Assembly (NCBI GenBank): GCA_034434915.1
Contig: DAOTYE010000004.1
Location: 35,323 to 99,322 of the forward strand
Origin: DAOTYE01 sp034434915
GTDB taxonomy: Bacteria; Chloroflexota; Dehalococcoidia; Dehalococcoidales; RBG-16-60-22
DNA length: 64,000 nt
Reading direction: 5' to 3'
A program made the translations under genes and the position numbers. Under the pieces are notes generated by a model, which made no database searches, was not told where the DNA came from, and was given only the letters and a program-made list of their open reading frames with translations. Shown here one piece after another: positions 52,519 to 60,866 of the stretch. How positions within the stretch are numbered: the first letter of the stretch is position 1; the number at the start of each line of letters is the position of its first letter.

Positions 52519-52713
52519 TTAATGTTTACCTATGAGTTCGCTGACATGGCGCAGGGAATCACTGGCGCGGTTGACACACACCAGGCTGTCAATTACGCAG
52601 TCAATAACGTTCCTCCTGCCGCCATTGCTGGACTCCTCCCGGAGCAGGTGCTTGAGCTCGGCGTCAAGCCCGTCCAGTTTTTGTAGCGTTTCTTTTACTC
52701 TGATAGCGTCCAC
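52519..52713 (-). CDS. Small helical protein, unknown
   Basis: 64 residues from a GTG at 52713 with AAGGGGG 6 bases upstream. Heptad-like Leu spacing (VKETLQKLDGLDAELKHLL; VIDSLVCVNRASDSL) suggests a short helical hairpin. Two cysteines. No family recognised. The stop is 15 bases past the terminator of the convergent gene. Confidence 0.55.
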   Translation of the reverse strand: MDAIRVKETLQKLDGLDAELKHLLREESSNGGRRNVIDCVIDSLVCVNRASDSLRHVSELIGKH

Positions 52714-53095
52714 CTATCGCCCCCTTACCAATGCTAATGCCGAAACGCCTGGCGACATCTTCAGCCTACCCGCAGTTTAAAGCGTGCTAACTGTGGACTC
52801 AATAGGCTTCTAATACTTGACGCCCCAGCGTGACCTCCCTGAGAGGTACAGGAGTACTTAATAGCATCTCTTCTTCTTTTTCTGCTAGCTGGCTAGCTGA
52901 GAACTCGTATCATCTCCCTTTTTCTCGCTTGACAGCACCGCCAGTGACGCTATACCCGTCTTATCAGGAATCAGGGGATAAAGAGGTAACTCAAGATAAA
53001 CGGCGTTCATGAAGAAGAATACCTCATCACCCCGGACGCCGGAATCCCCAGGACCGTCATCAGACATGCGGTGAAGAAAAAACGGTTGAAGCCGT
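52714..53095. other. Non-coding gap
   Basis: 382 bases with no supported gene. An unstarted frame reading HEEEYLITPDAGIPRTVIRH (from about 53010) runs into the 3' end of the nitroreductase gene on the opposite strand; it could be a relic, but has no start codon or ribosome binding site in a good position. Confidence 0.4.
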
Positions 53096-53605
53096 TCACC
53101 AGCCGTTGCGATGGATGCGGGACGGGTCAAACCGGTCTGCCGGCGGCTTTTTCTCTGCCGGGTAGCCAATTGAAATAAGCGATAGTGGGACAATGTGCTC
53201 CGGCAGGTTCAATAGCTTTTGCAGTGCTTTGACGCGTTCCTCACGCGGGTAGATGCCCAGCCACACCGCCCCCAACCCCCTGGCATGAGCGGCAATGAGG
53301 ATATTTTCCGTTGCCGCAGAGCAGTCCTGGACCCAGTAGCCCTTAAACGATTCCGCCTGCAGGTCCCCGCAGACCAGGATGGCTACCTTCGCGTGGGGAA
53401 GCATGCTGGCATAGGGATGGAAGCGGGGTATCTCAGCTAACAGTTTCCGGTCAGTGATGACAATGAACTGCCACGGCTGCTGGTTCCCGGCAGAAGGAGC
53501 GCTCATTCCTGCCTTGAGCAGTTCTTCCACCTGTTCCCCGGAGACAGGCTGGTCAGTATAGCGGCGTATGCTCCGCCGCGATAAAATAGCTTCCAGCGCA
53601 TCCAT
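53096..53605 (-). CDS. Nitroreductase family FMN protein
   Basis: 169 residues. ILSRRSIRRYTDQPVSGEQVEELL, MSAPSAGNQQPWQFIVI, ATENILIAAHARGLGAVWLG and IGYPAEKKPPADRFD are textbook for small nitroreductases. It is the second member in the window (the other at 16594) and differs in sequence. Likely NAD(P)H-dependent reduction of quinones or nitro compounds. Confidence 0.92.
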   Translation of the reverse strand: MDALEAILSRRSIRRYTDQPVSGEQVEELLKAGMSAPSAGNQQPWQFIVITDRKLLAEIPRFHPYASMLPHAKVAILVCGDLQAESFKGYWVQDCSAATENILIAAHARGLGAVWLGIYPREERVKALQKLLNLPEHIVPLSLISIGYPAEKKPPADRFDPSRIHRNGW

Positions 53606-53626
53606 GGCTTTTTCCTCTCAGATGAG

Positions 53627-53956
53627 CTATTTGTTTACCTGGCGCTCAGCTCTCTCGCCTGCCCAGGGCAGTTTTAACATCTGTCCCTGATAAGCTTTCA
53701 CCATGAGCACCACCCATAGCACCAGGGCAAGCATGCTGATTATCCAGGCTAAGACGCTTCCGATGAGCGGTATCACGTTAAGGACAATAATCACGATGTT
53801 TATGATGCCGAAAACATAGATTGACTGCACGGCATGAAAACGGACAAACCTGTTGTCCGGCTCAATGAGCAGGAAAATCAGTCCGCTGACCCACCATGCC
53901 ACGTAGCACAATAGCCCGGCAATATTTTCCGGAAGCCCGGTGGACGTTTTCTCCAT
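53627..53956 (-). CDS. DUF4870/Tic20-like membrane protein
   Basis: 109 residues, three hydrophobic helices. The start with NIAGLLCYVAWWVSGLIFLL and EPDNRFVRFHAVQSIYVFG is diagnostic for DUF4870. Function unknown. GGAGGCTGAC lies before the ATG. Confidence 0.85.
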   Translation of the reverse strand: MEKTSTGLPENIAGLLCYVAWWVSGLIFLLIEPDNRFVRFHAVQSIYVFGIINIVIIVLNVIPLIGSVLAWIISMLALVLWVVLMVKAYQGQMLKLPWAGERAERQVNK

Positions 53957-54074
53957 GTCAGCCTCCTTTCCCGAGAATCAACCATACTATACCACAGAAC
54001 TGAATGGATAATAAAAGGTTCATTATTGACAATCTGCCGCACTCTTGTGATAATTTGGAGATAAGAGGTGAACC

Positions 54075-55082
54075 ATGCCAAGATGCCCTAACTGCGGACA
54101 AAAAACCGCTCGCACGGAGGACTGGGTATGCCAGTGGTGCGGATACCCGCTTCCCTCCGGCGGCTATAAAAAAATAGACAAGACCTATAGACAGCTAAGA
54201 GACGAGGAGAACTTCGGAGCGGCTCTGGATGAGGTTGAAGAAAAGGTGGTTGAGCCTGTTCACAACGCTGAGCCTGAGCCATTCCCCCGCCGTCATCCTG
54301 AACCGGAGGTAGAGCCAGTGCGTGAGCCCGAGCCTGAAACGGTGCCCGAAACGGAGCCTGCTTCTCCACCAGCACCCGAGCCTCCAGCCCCAAGCCTGCT
54401 CTACCAGACGATAGTGTCACCACCACGGACAGCCGAACCGGCAATGCCTACCCGCCCGGAGCCCGTTTCTCAGCCACTATCTCAGGTCTCTCCACCACGT
54501 CTTGAGCCGGAGACTGAACTGACACCGGGACCCGCTCCCATTGCATTGCCACCACAGAGAGAGCAGGAAACAGGCACGGCTCAGTTTACTCCGCAAGCAC
54601 AAGCCATGCCTGAAGCGCCACGCCCCGTACCACCTGAGCCTGAACCAGCAATGCAAACGGTGACTCCACCATCTGCGCCGGCTCCACTGGTAACACCACC
54701 GCCTCAGCCCCAACCGGTGACAGCGCCCCAGAGACCTAACCCTCTGCTGACCCAGCCGGCGATTCCGGACAATACGGAAATCAGCGCCGCTGAAATAGCC
54801 GCCGCCTACCATGCAGATAAGGTGGCGGTGGATGCTAAGCTGAGGAACAAAGTCATCAGGGTCACCGGAGCAATCGGCAAAATGGTCATCCGGGAACATC
54901 TGGACATCGTTTATCTCATCCTGACTGATGCGCACCGTTCTGATATGTGGAACATAAGGTGCACTTTTGACAAAAAATACGGCACACAGCTCAGGCGGTT
55001 CAACCTCGGTGATATTGTGACCATCCAGGGTAGATATGACGGCTATGAAAGAAACATCATTCTGAAAGACTGTGTGCCCTAG
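54075..55082 (+). CDS. Zinc ribbon - Pro/Glu-rich linker - OB-fold (tRNA_anti-like) protein
   Basis: 335 residues. Zinc ribbon with CPNCG (4-8) and CQWCG (about 19-23), a conserved-looking helix (KIDKTYRQLRDEENFGAAL), a long Pro/Glu/Ala/Gln-rich disordered linker (about 60-235), then an OB-fold of about 100 residues (AAYHADKVAVDAKLRNKVIRV, VYLILTDAHR, IVTIQGRYDGYERN) close to the tRNA_anti-like family. The C-terminal domain may bind nucleic acid or a partner. GAGGTG lies before the ATG. Confidence 0.75.
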   Translation: MPRCPNCGQKTARTEDWVCQWCGYPLPSGGYKKIDKTYRQLRDEENFGAALDEVEEKVVEPVHNAEPEPFPRRHPEPEVEPVREPEPETVPETEPASPPAPEPPAPSLLYQTIVSPPRTAEPAMPTRPEPVSQPLSQVSPPRLEPETELTPGPAPIALPPQREQETGTAQFTPQAQAMPEAPRPVPPEPEPAMQTVTPPSAPAPLVTPPPQPQPVTAPQRPNPLLTQPAIPDNTEISAAEIAAAYHADKVAVDAKLRNKVIRVTGAIGKMVIREHLDIVYLILTDAHRSDMWNIRCTFDKKYGTQLRRFNLGDIVTIQGRYDGYERNIILKDCVP

Positions 55083-55314
55083 GGGAGACCGTGCCGCTCA
55101 TCCTAAAAAAGCTTTTTCAAAGAAGATTGCCAGACGGTGAGTACCTCCATCTAAAAGCTCCGGTATTGAGCCTGATTCCGAGTGTAAAAACGCCGCTGAA
55201 CAGAAGCCCGAAAAGAAGCAAACCCCCAGCTCTGGTCAGCCATTTTCCGCCCTGCTCAGAACAGCCGGCGCATCGTGCGGTTTTGCCAGGCGTTCTCCAC
55301 AGAATAAGACTCCC
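55083..55314. other. Gap without supported gene
   Basis: Two overlapping open frames exist here, but neither has a convincing start, ribosome binding site or family motif. It may hold decayed coding sequence. The perR-like promoter follows at 55315. Confidence 0.4.
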
Positions 55315-55367
55315 TTGACAAAGGTAGAAATCCTGCTTATAATCAGTATCAGTAATTATTACTGATA
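55315..55367 (+). promoter_or_regulatory. Consensus promoter with 21-bp palindromic operator
   Basis: TTGACA (55315-55320), 17 bases, TATAAT (55338-55343): a perfect sigma-70 promoter. Three bases on, TATCAGTAATTATTACTGAT plus a final A (55347-55367) is a perfect 10-1-10 palindrome covering the start point, similar in design to a Fur/PerR box (7-1-7 inside it). It precedes the broken PerR-like gene and rubrerythrin. Confidence 0.85.
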
Positions 55368-55369
55368 AC

Positions 55370-55681
55370 GTAAAGGCGCGCAGAGCGATTAGACGGCGAG
55401 ACGCCAGCCTGAGGATGCTCAGAAGAAACCACCTTCCATCCCACTGCCGACCGGATATATGATGCGGCTAGAAAAAAACCTGCCCGTCCTCAGCAAAGGG
55501 ACTGTCTCACGCAATACTAAGGTGTTACCAGAGATGGGGCTGGTCTCAGAGCTTAACCTTGATGGCACCATCAGCAGGTTTGCGGCACGACAGAGCCGCC
55601 GCTACCACTTCAGAGGCGATAGGTGCGGAAAGCGGGGGCCAAAATTTCCCCCACCAGCTTGAGCCGGTGGTTATAGCCTGA
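55370..55681 (+). pseudogene. perR: PerR-like Fur-family regulator, frameshifted and truncated
   Basis: Pieces of one Fur/PerR protein appear in successive frames: RRRDASLRMLRRNHLPS, then HPTADRIYDAARK (shift near 55437), then NLPVLSKGTVSRNTKVLPEM and ELNLDGTISRFAARQSRRYHFRGDRCGK (shift at the 7-A run 55472-55478), then FPHQLEPVVIA and a stop (third shift near 55640). The C-terminal dimerisation/metal domain is missing, as is the second Cys pair. Three shifts plus truncation make a sequencing error unlikely as the whole explanation. Confidence 0.8.
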
Positions 55682-55726
55682 ATGGAATACACTCAAAAAA
55701 CAAAAAATTAATTAAGGAGGGAAAAC

Positions 55727-56305
55727 ATGAGCAAATCACTCAAAGGAACACAGACAGAGAAAAATCTTCTCACCGCTTTCGCCGGAGAATCCCAGGCAAG
55801 AAACCGTTACACGTACTTTGCCAGCGCCGCCCGCAAGGAAGGCTATGAGCAGATTGCCAATATCTTTGCTGAGACGGCAGAAAATGAGAAGGAACACGCC
55901 AAGGTATTCTTTAATTATCTTGAGGGCGGAGATGTGGAGATAGTCGCTGCGTATCCCGCCGGCATGATAAAGGACACGAAGTCAAACCTTGAAGCGGCTG
56001 CCGCCGGCGAAAAGATGGAATGGAGCATGATTTATGCTGACTTTGAAAAGACAGCACGTCAAGAAGGCTTCCCCAATATCGCCACCTCATTCAAGGAGAT
56101 TGCGGAGGTGGAGGCGTTCCATGAAGGACGCTACCGCAAGCTGATTAAGAACATCGTCAATGGTGAGGTCTTCAAGAAAAAGACACCGGTTAAGTGGCAC
56201 TGCACCAACTGCGGTTATATCCATGAAGGCACAGAGGCACCGAAAGTCTGCCCCGCATGCAAACACCCGCAGGCATTTTACGAACTGCTGGCGGAAAATT
56301 ATTGA
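55727..56305 (+). CDS. Rubrerythrin
   Basis: 192 residues. Di-iron ferritin-like domain with the two E-x-x-H helices (GESQARNRYTYF, ENEKEHAKVFFNYL, EVEAFHEGRYRKL) and a C-terminal rubredoxin-like centre with CTNCGYIHEG and CPACKHPQ. It reduces hydrogen peroxide in anaerobes. AAGGAGG precedes the ATG. Its only visible upstream promoter is the one with the palindrome at 55315-55367, in front of the broken regulator. Confidence 0.96.
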   Translation: MSKSLKGTQTEKNLLTAFAGESQARNRYTYFASAARKEGYEQIANIFAETAENEKEHAKVFFNYLEGGDVEIVAAYPAGMIKDTKSNLEAAAAGEKMEWSMIYADFEKTARQEGFPNIATSFKEIAEVEAFHEGRYRKLIKNIVNGEVFKKKTPVKWHCTNCGYIHEGTEAPKVCPACKHPQAFYELLAENY

Positions 56306-56395
56306 TGGCAAGCGATAAAAACCAGAAGCCATCCCGCCGCTGCCCTGAGAATAAAGCTGAGGTAAGTCTCTAAATAGCATTTCGTGCAGACGCTG

Positions 56396-56435
56396 ATACA
56401 GGGTTGCCTTTCCGTAATAGCGGGCGACCCTGTAT
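56396..56435. repeat. Inverted repeat before DUF454 gene
   Basis: ATACAGGGTTGCC (56396-56408) pairs with GGCGACCCTGTAT (56423-56435): 13 bp with one G-T pair and a 14-base loop. No T-run follows. It may end the rubrerythrin mRNA or regulate the next gene. Confidence 0.6.
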
Positions 56436-56454
56436 TCTCAGATATAATGGTGGC

Positions 56455-56844
56455 ATGTCCGCGCTCTCAGACAAATTGAAAAGAAAGCTCTTTATTATTG
56501 CCGGCACTATGTCTGTCAGTATCGGAATAATCGGCATCTTCTTGCCGGTCCTTCCGACCACGCCTTTCCTGCTGTTAGCCGCCATCTGCTATCTGCGCGG
56601 TTCACCGCGGCTCTATAATGCCCTTCTATGCAATCGGTTCGTCGGTAGCTATATCAGGAATTATCTGGAGGGCAAGGGCATGCCCCTGAAAATGAAAGTT
56701 TTGACTCTCAGCCTGCTTTGGGTTGCCATAATCAGCACTGCTTTCTTAACCACGGATAGCCCGGTAATCAGAATTATACTGGCGGCGGTGCTGATTGGTG
56801 TTACCATTCATATTATCACCGTGAAGCCCAAAAGAAGAATGTAA
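56455..56844 (+). CDS. DUF454/YbaN family membrane protein
   Basis: 129 residues from the ATG at 56455. Three to four hydrophobic helices with the family core GIIGIFLPVLPTTPFLLLAAICYLRGS and the helical RGSPRLYNALLCNRFVGSYI. Function unknown. TATAAT lies directly upstream (56443-56448), perhaps as -10 for a very short leader. Confidence 0.88.
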   Translation: MSALSDKLKRKLFIIAGTMSVSIGIIGIFLPVLPTTPFLLLAAICYLRGSPRLYNALLCNRFVGSYIRNYLEGKGMPLKMKVLTLSLLWVAIISTAFLTTDSPVIRIILAAVLIGVTIHIITVKPKRRM

Positions 56845-57419
56845 AATCCAAGGCTTCAATCTTCTTACTGAACCAGTCCGGCACAACGACAATATAGACT
56901 CAGCTGAAGCCCGCCAAAGCAGATTATCAGGTTAAGGACTGAAAGCCTTTTGCCAGTTGCCAGCTTCAAAGCAACCCGAGCTTCAAACCCGTAAACCGAT
57001 ATTCAAGCATAAACCAATCAGCATCACACCCCCGCCAAGAATTACCCTAAAAGTCAGGAAATTGCCCAGCTGATGACCCCGTATTTGATATTCGGGACTA
57101 TTTTTATTCCAACAGCGGACAAACTGACCTCTCGCCATCCAGATGAAACCAGTAATGGCAGGGCTCATGCCGGATATAAGCTGACCCATGCGCCAAATCT
57201 GCTATATTAAGCAAACACATTTACTATGCCCTCATTTGCGCCGTATATGATGAGATATCGCATTGGCTATCAAAAATTGGGCTGGCAAATCCCCTATTAA
57301 CAACAATAGCCACCCAGCAAGAAAAGAAGGTGGCAAAAAAGGAAGATGGAGATTTGGCAAGATGTTCAATACCGGGGCTTCACGTCAGGAAGAAGTAGCG
57401 TATTATGGACGGTCCTTGG
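56845..57419. other. Long gap with one doubtful small ORF
   Basis: 575 bases. Apart from a doubtful 68-codon frame on the minus strand (56983-57189) no gene is supported. Short open stretches on the + strand near 57300-57420 have no start signals. Confidence 0.4.
56983..57189 (-). CDS. Doubtful small membrane protein
   Basis: 68 residues with a C-terminal hydrophobic helix (LTFRVILGGGVMLIGLCLNIGL). No ribosome binding site is visible before the ATG and no family is recognised. It may be a relic or chance ORF. Confidence 0.3.
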   Translation of the reverse strand: MGQLISGMSPAITGFIWMARGQFVRCWNKNSPEYQIRGHQLGNFLTFRVILGGGVMLIGLCLNIGLRV

Positions 57420-58004
57420 TTACTTAATTGCACTGACAATATAGGTCTCCCGTGTTTCAAAAAAACTTATGCCTGTGAATCCCGCCTGACACACCATTCT
57501 GCTCATTTCGTGGTTATCTGGAATAATATCGCTGGATAGAACGGCAATCCCGCGGTGAATTGCATTAATTTCAGACCGGCCGGAGGTATGGCAGATGAAT
57601 AGTTTGCCGCGCGCCTTAAGAATACGGTAGATTTCACATAGGACTCTAAGTTTATCTTGAAAATGGGGGAAGCTTGCATGGCAAACCACGGCATCACAAG
57701 TTCTGTCCGGCAAGGGAACGCTGGTTATGTCCGCGTTGACAAAGTGAATATTTCCGTTGAAACCTTTGGAACGAGCTCTTGCTAACATTTTCTCAGCACA
57801 ATCCACTGCAATCAGCCGCCCGGTTTCGCCAATTTTCTTCAGCAGGTAAGGAATGAAAACACCGGTCCCTGTGCCGGCATCAAGCACAGTGGCGCCGGGC
57901 GCAATGTCCAGCCTCTGAGCCAGACGCGCAAGCCTGGCTGAATCCCTCTCCGCGGCTACTTCATCCCAGGTTGCCGCCATCTGATTGAAGTATTCTCTGG
58001 ACAC
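57420..58004 (-). CDS. Class I SAM-dependent methyltransferase
   Basis: 194 residues. Motif I VLDAGTGTGVFIPYLLKKIG, motif II IAVDCAEKMLARAR, and DAVVCHASFPHFQDK. The Methyltransf_11/UbiE-like group. It is last in the metal-uptake run, directly abutting the permease (stop and start adjacent), so is probably co-transcribed. Substrate unknown. Confidence 0.88.
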   Translation of the reverse strand: MSREYFNQMAATWDEVAAERDSARLARLAQRLDIAPGATVLDAGTGTGVFIPYLLKKIGETGRLIAVDCAEKMLARARSKGFNGNIHFVNADITSVPLPDRTCDAVVCHASFPHFQDKLRVLCEIYRILKARGKLFICHTSGRSEINAIHRGIAVLSSDIIPDNHEMSRMVCQAGFTGISFFETRETYIVSAIK

Positions 58005-58850
58005 TTATTTCGCCTCCAAGAGCGGCTTATTTTGCCAGCGCTTCACTTTCCTTTTCGGCGAGAAAATAACCGCGAGCATGAAGATTAAGGAGGAGGTTAC
58101 TACGATGGTAGCGCCGCTGGGAATATCAAAGAGATAGGAAAACAGCAGTCCCACCCAGCTGGAGAGAACGCCAAAAATTGCCGAAAGAAGAAACATACGT
58201 TTCATGCTATAAGTGAGCTGGTAAGCGGCGGCGGCTGGGTTCAAGATAAGGCTAAAAATAAGCAATCCTCCGATAGAACTGAAAGATGCGGTGATAGTGG
58301 CACCTGTTAAGAAGAGGATGCTGTAGAGCATGACGGTGGCGGGTATCCCCACGGCGCGCGCCATATCCCTCTGGAATATAGTTGCCTGAATCTCTTTATA
58401 AAATAGGATGACGATGCCCACTACCAGAACAGCCACCACGCCCAGCACGATGATGTCTTCCCTGGTATTAGTCAGAATGCTCCCCCACAGCAATTCAAGA
58501 GCCGCGGATTTAGGTCCGGGCATCAGCCCCATGAACAGAAAGGCAAGCCCCAGCATAAGAGAAAAAATCACCCCGATTGATGTTTCTGGATTAAGCTCGC
58601 CGCGGTCGGCAAGGGGACCCACGATAGCGGCTGCGCCGAGACTGAAAGCGAAGGCACCAATCATAGGATTAAAACCCAGCCACAACCCCAGCAACGCTCC
58701 CGCAAAAGCGGCATGTGACATGCAGACGCCAATAAAGGGCATATGCATCAGCACCACAAAAACGCCAATGATGGAGCAGGTGATGCCGCCGAGAAAGGCG
58801 GAAAGCAGAGCATTCTGCATAAACTGGTAAGTCAAAATTGACATATCCAT
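58005..58850 (-). CDS. znuB: Zn/Mn-type metal ABC transporter permease
   Basis: 281 residues, about eight membrane helices. ABC-3 family: GGITCSIIGVFVVLMHMPFIG, HAAFAGALLG, GLAFLFMGL, TASFSSIGGLLIFSLI. It forms the inner-membrane channel with ZnuC and the binding protein. Position after znuC and presence of a Fur-family regulator nearby favour zinc, but manganese is not excluded. Confidence 0.9.
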   Translation of the reverse strand: MDMSILTYQFMQNALLSAFLGGITCSIIGVFVVLMHMPFIGVCMSHAAFAGALLGLWLGFNPMIGAFAFSLGAAAIVGPLADRGELNPETSIGVIFSLMLGLAFLFMGLMPGPKSAALELLWGSILTNTREDIIVLGVVAVLVVGIVILFYKEIQATIFQRDMARAVGIPATVMLYSILFLTGATITASFSSIGGLLIFSLILNPAAAAYQLTYSMKRMFLLSAIFGVLSSWVGLLFSYLFDIPSGATIVVTSSLIFMLAVIFSPKRKVKRWQNKPLLEAK

Positions 58851-58867
58851 GCTTTAGAATCTGGTTT

Positions 58868-59659
58868 TCAAGCTAGTGCGGCTTCCCGGCGTCTTTTTGC
58901 CACTTCAGCGATGGGCAAATCATAAAGCTGTGCCAGCTTTTCATCAGTGAGCTGTTCTTTAGTTGAGCCTTCATCCCAGATAAACCCGTCTTTCATCAGC
59001 ACTATCCGGTCACAGGCGATGGGTAGGGCGCTTAAATCATGGGTGACGAAGAGGGTAGTCAGTCCCCTCAAATCATGAATCCTCTTAACCAGTTCCATGA
59101 TATCAGTTTTCGCCTTCCAATCCAGGGAGGCCGTCGGCTCGTCCAGCAGGAATATCTCCGGCTCCTGAGCCAGACAGCGGGCAATGGCTACCCGCTGCTG
59201 TTCCCCGCCAGAAAGATGCCCGATAGGCCGGGAGGCAAGATGAGTCATACCCACCAGTTCCAGTGCCATATCTACAATTTTCCAATCGTTCCTCTCCGGC
59301 TTGCGGAACAAACCGAGACGGCCGTAACGCCCTATCATCGCCACTTCGCGGACGTTTATTGGCATTCTGGGGTCTATACTCTGCACCTGCGCCACGTAGC
59401 CTACTTTTTTTCTTAAAGAGTGTCCGTTGCCCGGGGCAAGTGTAAACCCCAGCACGCGCACTTTGCCCTGCAAGAGCTTACCCATCCCATTGACAATGGT
59501 AAGCAGAGTAGTCTTGCCGGCTCCATTAGGGCCAACGATGCCGACAAATTCTCCCCGTCTCACCTTTAGAGACACCCCGCGCAGAGCGATGTCCTCGCGG
59601 TAAGAAACCACGGCGTTCTCAATGTCTATCGCGCAGTCACCAGAGTTTCTCACGCTCAC
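58868..59659 (-). CDS. znuC: Metal ABC transporter ATP-binding protein
   Basis: 263 residues. Walker A VGPNGAGKTTLL, signature HLSGGEQQRVAIARCLA, Walker B IFLLDEPTASLDWK, switch THDLSALP. Related to ZnuC/MntA ATPases. Starts 12 bases after the binding-protein gene. Confidence 0.93.
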   Translation of the reverse strand: MSVRNSGDCAIDIENAVVSYREDIALRGVSLKVRRGEFVGIVGPNGAGKTTLLTIVNGMGKLLQGKVRVLGFTLAPGNGHSLRKKVGYVAQVQSIDPRMPINVREVAMIGRYGRLGLFRKPERNDWKIVDMALELVGMTHLASRPIGHLSGGEQQRVAIARCLAQEPEIFLLDEPTASLDWKAKTDIMELVKRIHDLRGLTTLFVTHDLSALPIACDRIVLMKDGFIWDEGSTKEQLTDEKLAQLYDLPIAEVAKRRREAALA

Positions 59660-59671
59660 TCCAGTACGCTT

Positions 59672-60517
59672 CTATTTGCCAATTGCGTTTGCGATGAGCT
59701 CAATGTTCTTATCTAGAGCTTTTTCCCATGTCTCAGTATTCTCATAGCCGCCCGGGAAATTAGAGAGCACGATATGCCTGGCGCCAATCTGTTCGGCTAA
59801 ACTCTTTCCAGCCTCCCCACCGGTCTGCATATTGTCTATCACCAGGGTGACCTTCTTTTCCTTGCCTTTGTCTATCAGGTCTTTTACTATTTGGGGAGTA
59901 AAAGTCTCAGGTCTGCCGTAGGTGGCAATGACGTTAAATCCCGCCCACCTGACGAAACCAGCCTGTTGTTCATCGCACAGGACATTGACCGCTGACAGGT
60001 TTAGCTGGCTTAATTTTGCCTTAACCTCTGATTCTTTAGCTGATACTGCAGCCTTGTAGTCAGCGGTAGCCTTCTGATATGCTGCGGCGTTGGCAGGGTC
60101 TATCTGTATTAGAGCAGCGGCTATTTTATCAGCGGCGTCCCGCTGTACCGGCGGCGTCATCCAGTTGCCCGCCATCTCAATCTTGACCGTGGTGAGGTCT
60201 TTGTTATTAGCAGAGGCAATCAAACTATCAGAGAACTTTTCACCCTGCCAGTTATGGATAAGAAACAGCCTGGCATCAGCCAGCTTCTGGATATCTCCTG
60301 CTTTGACATCAAAGTGTCCCGGGCACTGAGCTGGAGGAATGATATTGACCACGCTGACATTATCACCCCCGATGCGCTCAACTATCTGGGCAATCAGAGA
60401 GGTGCTGGTAACCACCTTTAATTTAGCGGAGTTTTCTGAAGAGCATCCGCCAAACAGCATGCTCCCCGCTAAACTCAGCACCACAAGGATGGCGATGATG
60501 ACCCTGAATTTTTTCAT
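59672..60517 (-). CDS. znuA: Zn/Mn-type metal-binding lipoprotein, divergent ligands
   Basis: 281 residues from the ATG at 60517 with AAAGGAGA upstream. Lipobox LFGGC (Cys25). The family fold is clear (VVTSTSLIAQIVERIGGDNVSV; GDIQKLADARLFLIHNWQGE). Probable metal ligands are unusual: CPGHFD gives C65 and H68, H88, then VLCDEQQAGF (C181, D182, E183) in place of the usual third His, and H248. A His-rich loop is absent. Zinc uptake is the likeliest role, but ligand set differs from ZnuA. Confidence 0.85.
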   Translation of the reverse strand: MKKFRVIIAILVVLSLAGSMLFGGCSSENSAKLKVVTSTSLIAQIVERIGGDNVSVVNIIPPAQCPGHFDVKAGDIQKLADARLFLIHNWQGEKFSDSLIASANNKDLTTVKIEMAGNWMTPPVQRDAADKIAAALIQIDPANAAAYQKATADYKAAVSAKESEVKAKLSQLNLSAVNVLCDEQQAGFVRWAGFNVIATYGRPETFTPQIVKDLIDKGKEKKVTLVIDNMQTGGEAGKSLAEQIGARHIVLSNFPGGYENTETWEKALDKNIELIANAIGK

Positions 60518-60569
60518 GAACCTAAGTCTCCTTTCTACCAATGATTATCCCGGCAGTTTTCAGCCATCT

Positions 60570-60866
60570 TTATCTTCTCAGGACTTTTCTTAGAACTCCT
60601 TTAGGGTCACTGACCAGTAGCATGATTTCCCACGCCAGAAGAGCAAAAACAATTACAGCAATCCCGAGCAATGTTGCATCTAGATTTATTTCAAGGAAGT
60701 CTCCTCCTTCAGCCAGATATGCCATCACGTGGTCAACGAGCCACATGAGCGTTGCTCCCCAGAGCATCAAGCTGAGCGAGCCCAGCTTATATTTATCTTC
60801 TGGAGCTTTTGCATACCATATCGCAGTGGTGATTACCGCCGCCAGGGTAGTCATCAGGAGCCACAT
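60570..60866 (-). CDS. Small membrane protein with LWGAT...DHV motif, unknown
   Basis: 98 residues, three hydrophobic helices. The middle helix has LWGATLMWLVDHVMAYLAE (35-53), nearly the same as in the next upstream gene. Asp45 and His46 in the helix could bind metal. The gene overlaps the 132-aa gene by one base and is 52 bases from znuA, so lies within the metal operon. Not recognised from any family I can name with confidence. Confidence 0.75.
   Translation of the reverse strand: MWLLMTTLAAVITTAIWYAKAPEDKYKLGSLSLMLWGATLMWLVDHVMAYLAEGGDFLEINLDATLLGIAVIVFALLAWEIMLLVSDPKGVLRKVLRR

Noticed and set aside
55091..55318. 75-codon open frame after the OB-fold protein
   Set aside because: No start signals, no motif, and it ends in the -35 region of the next promoter.
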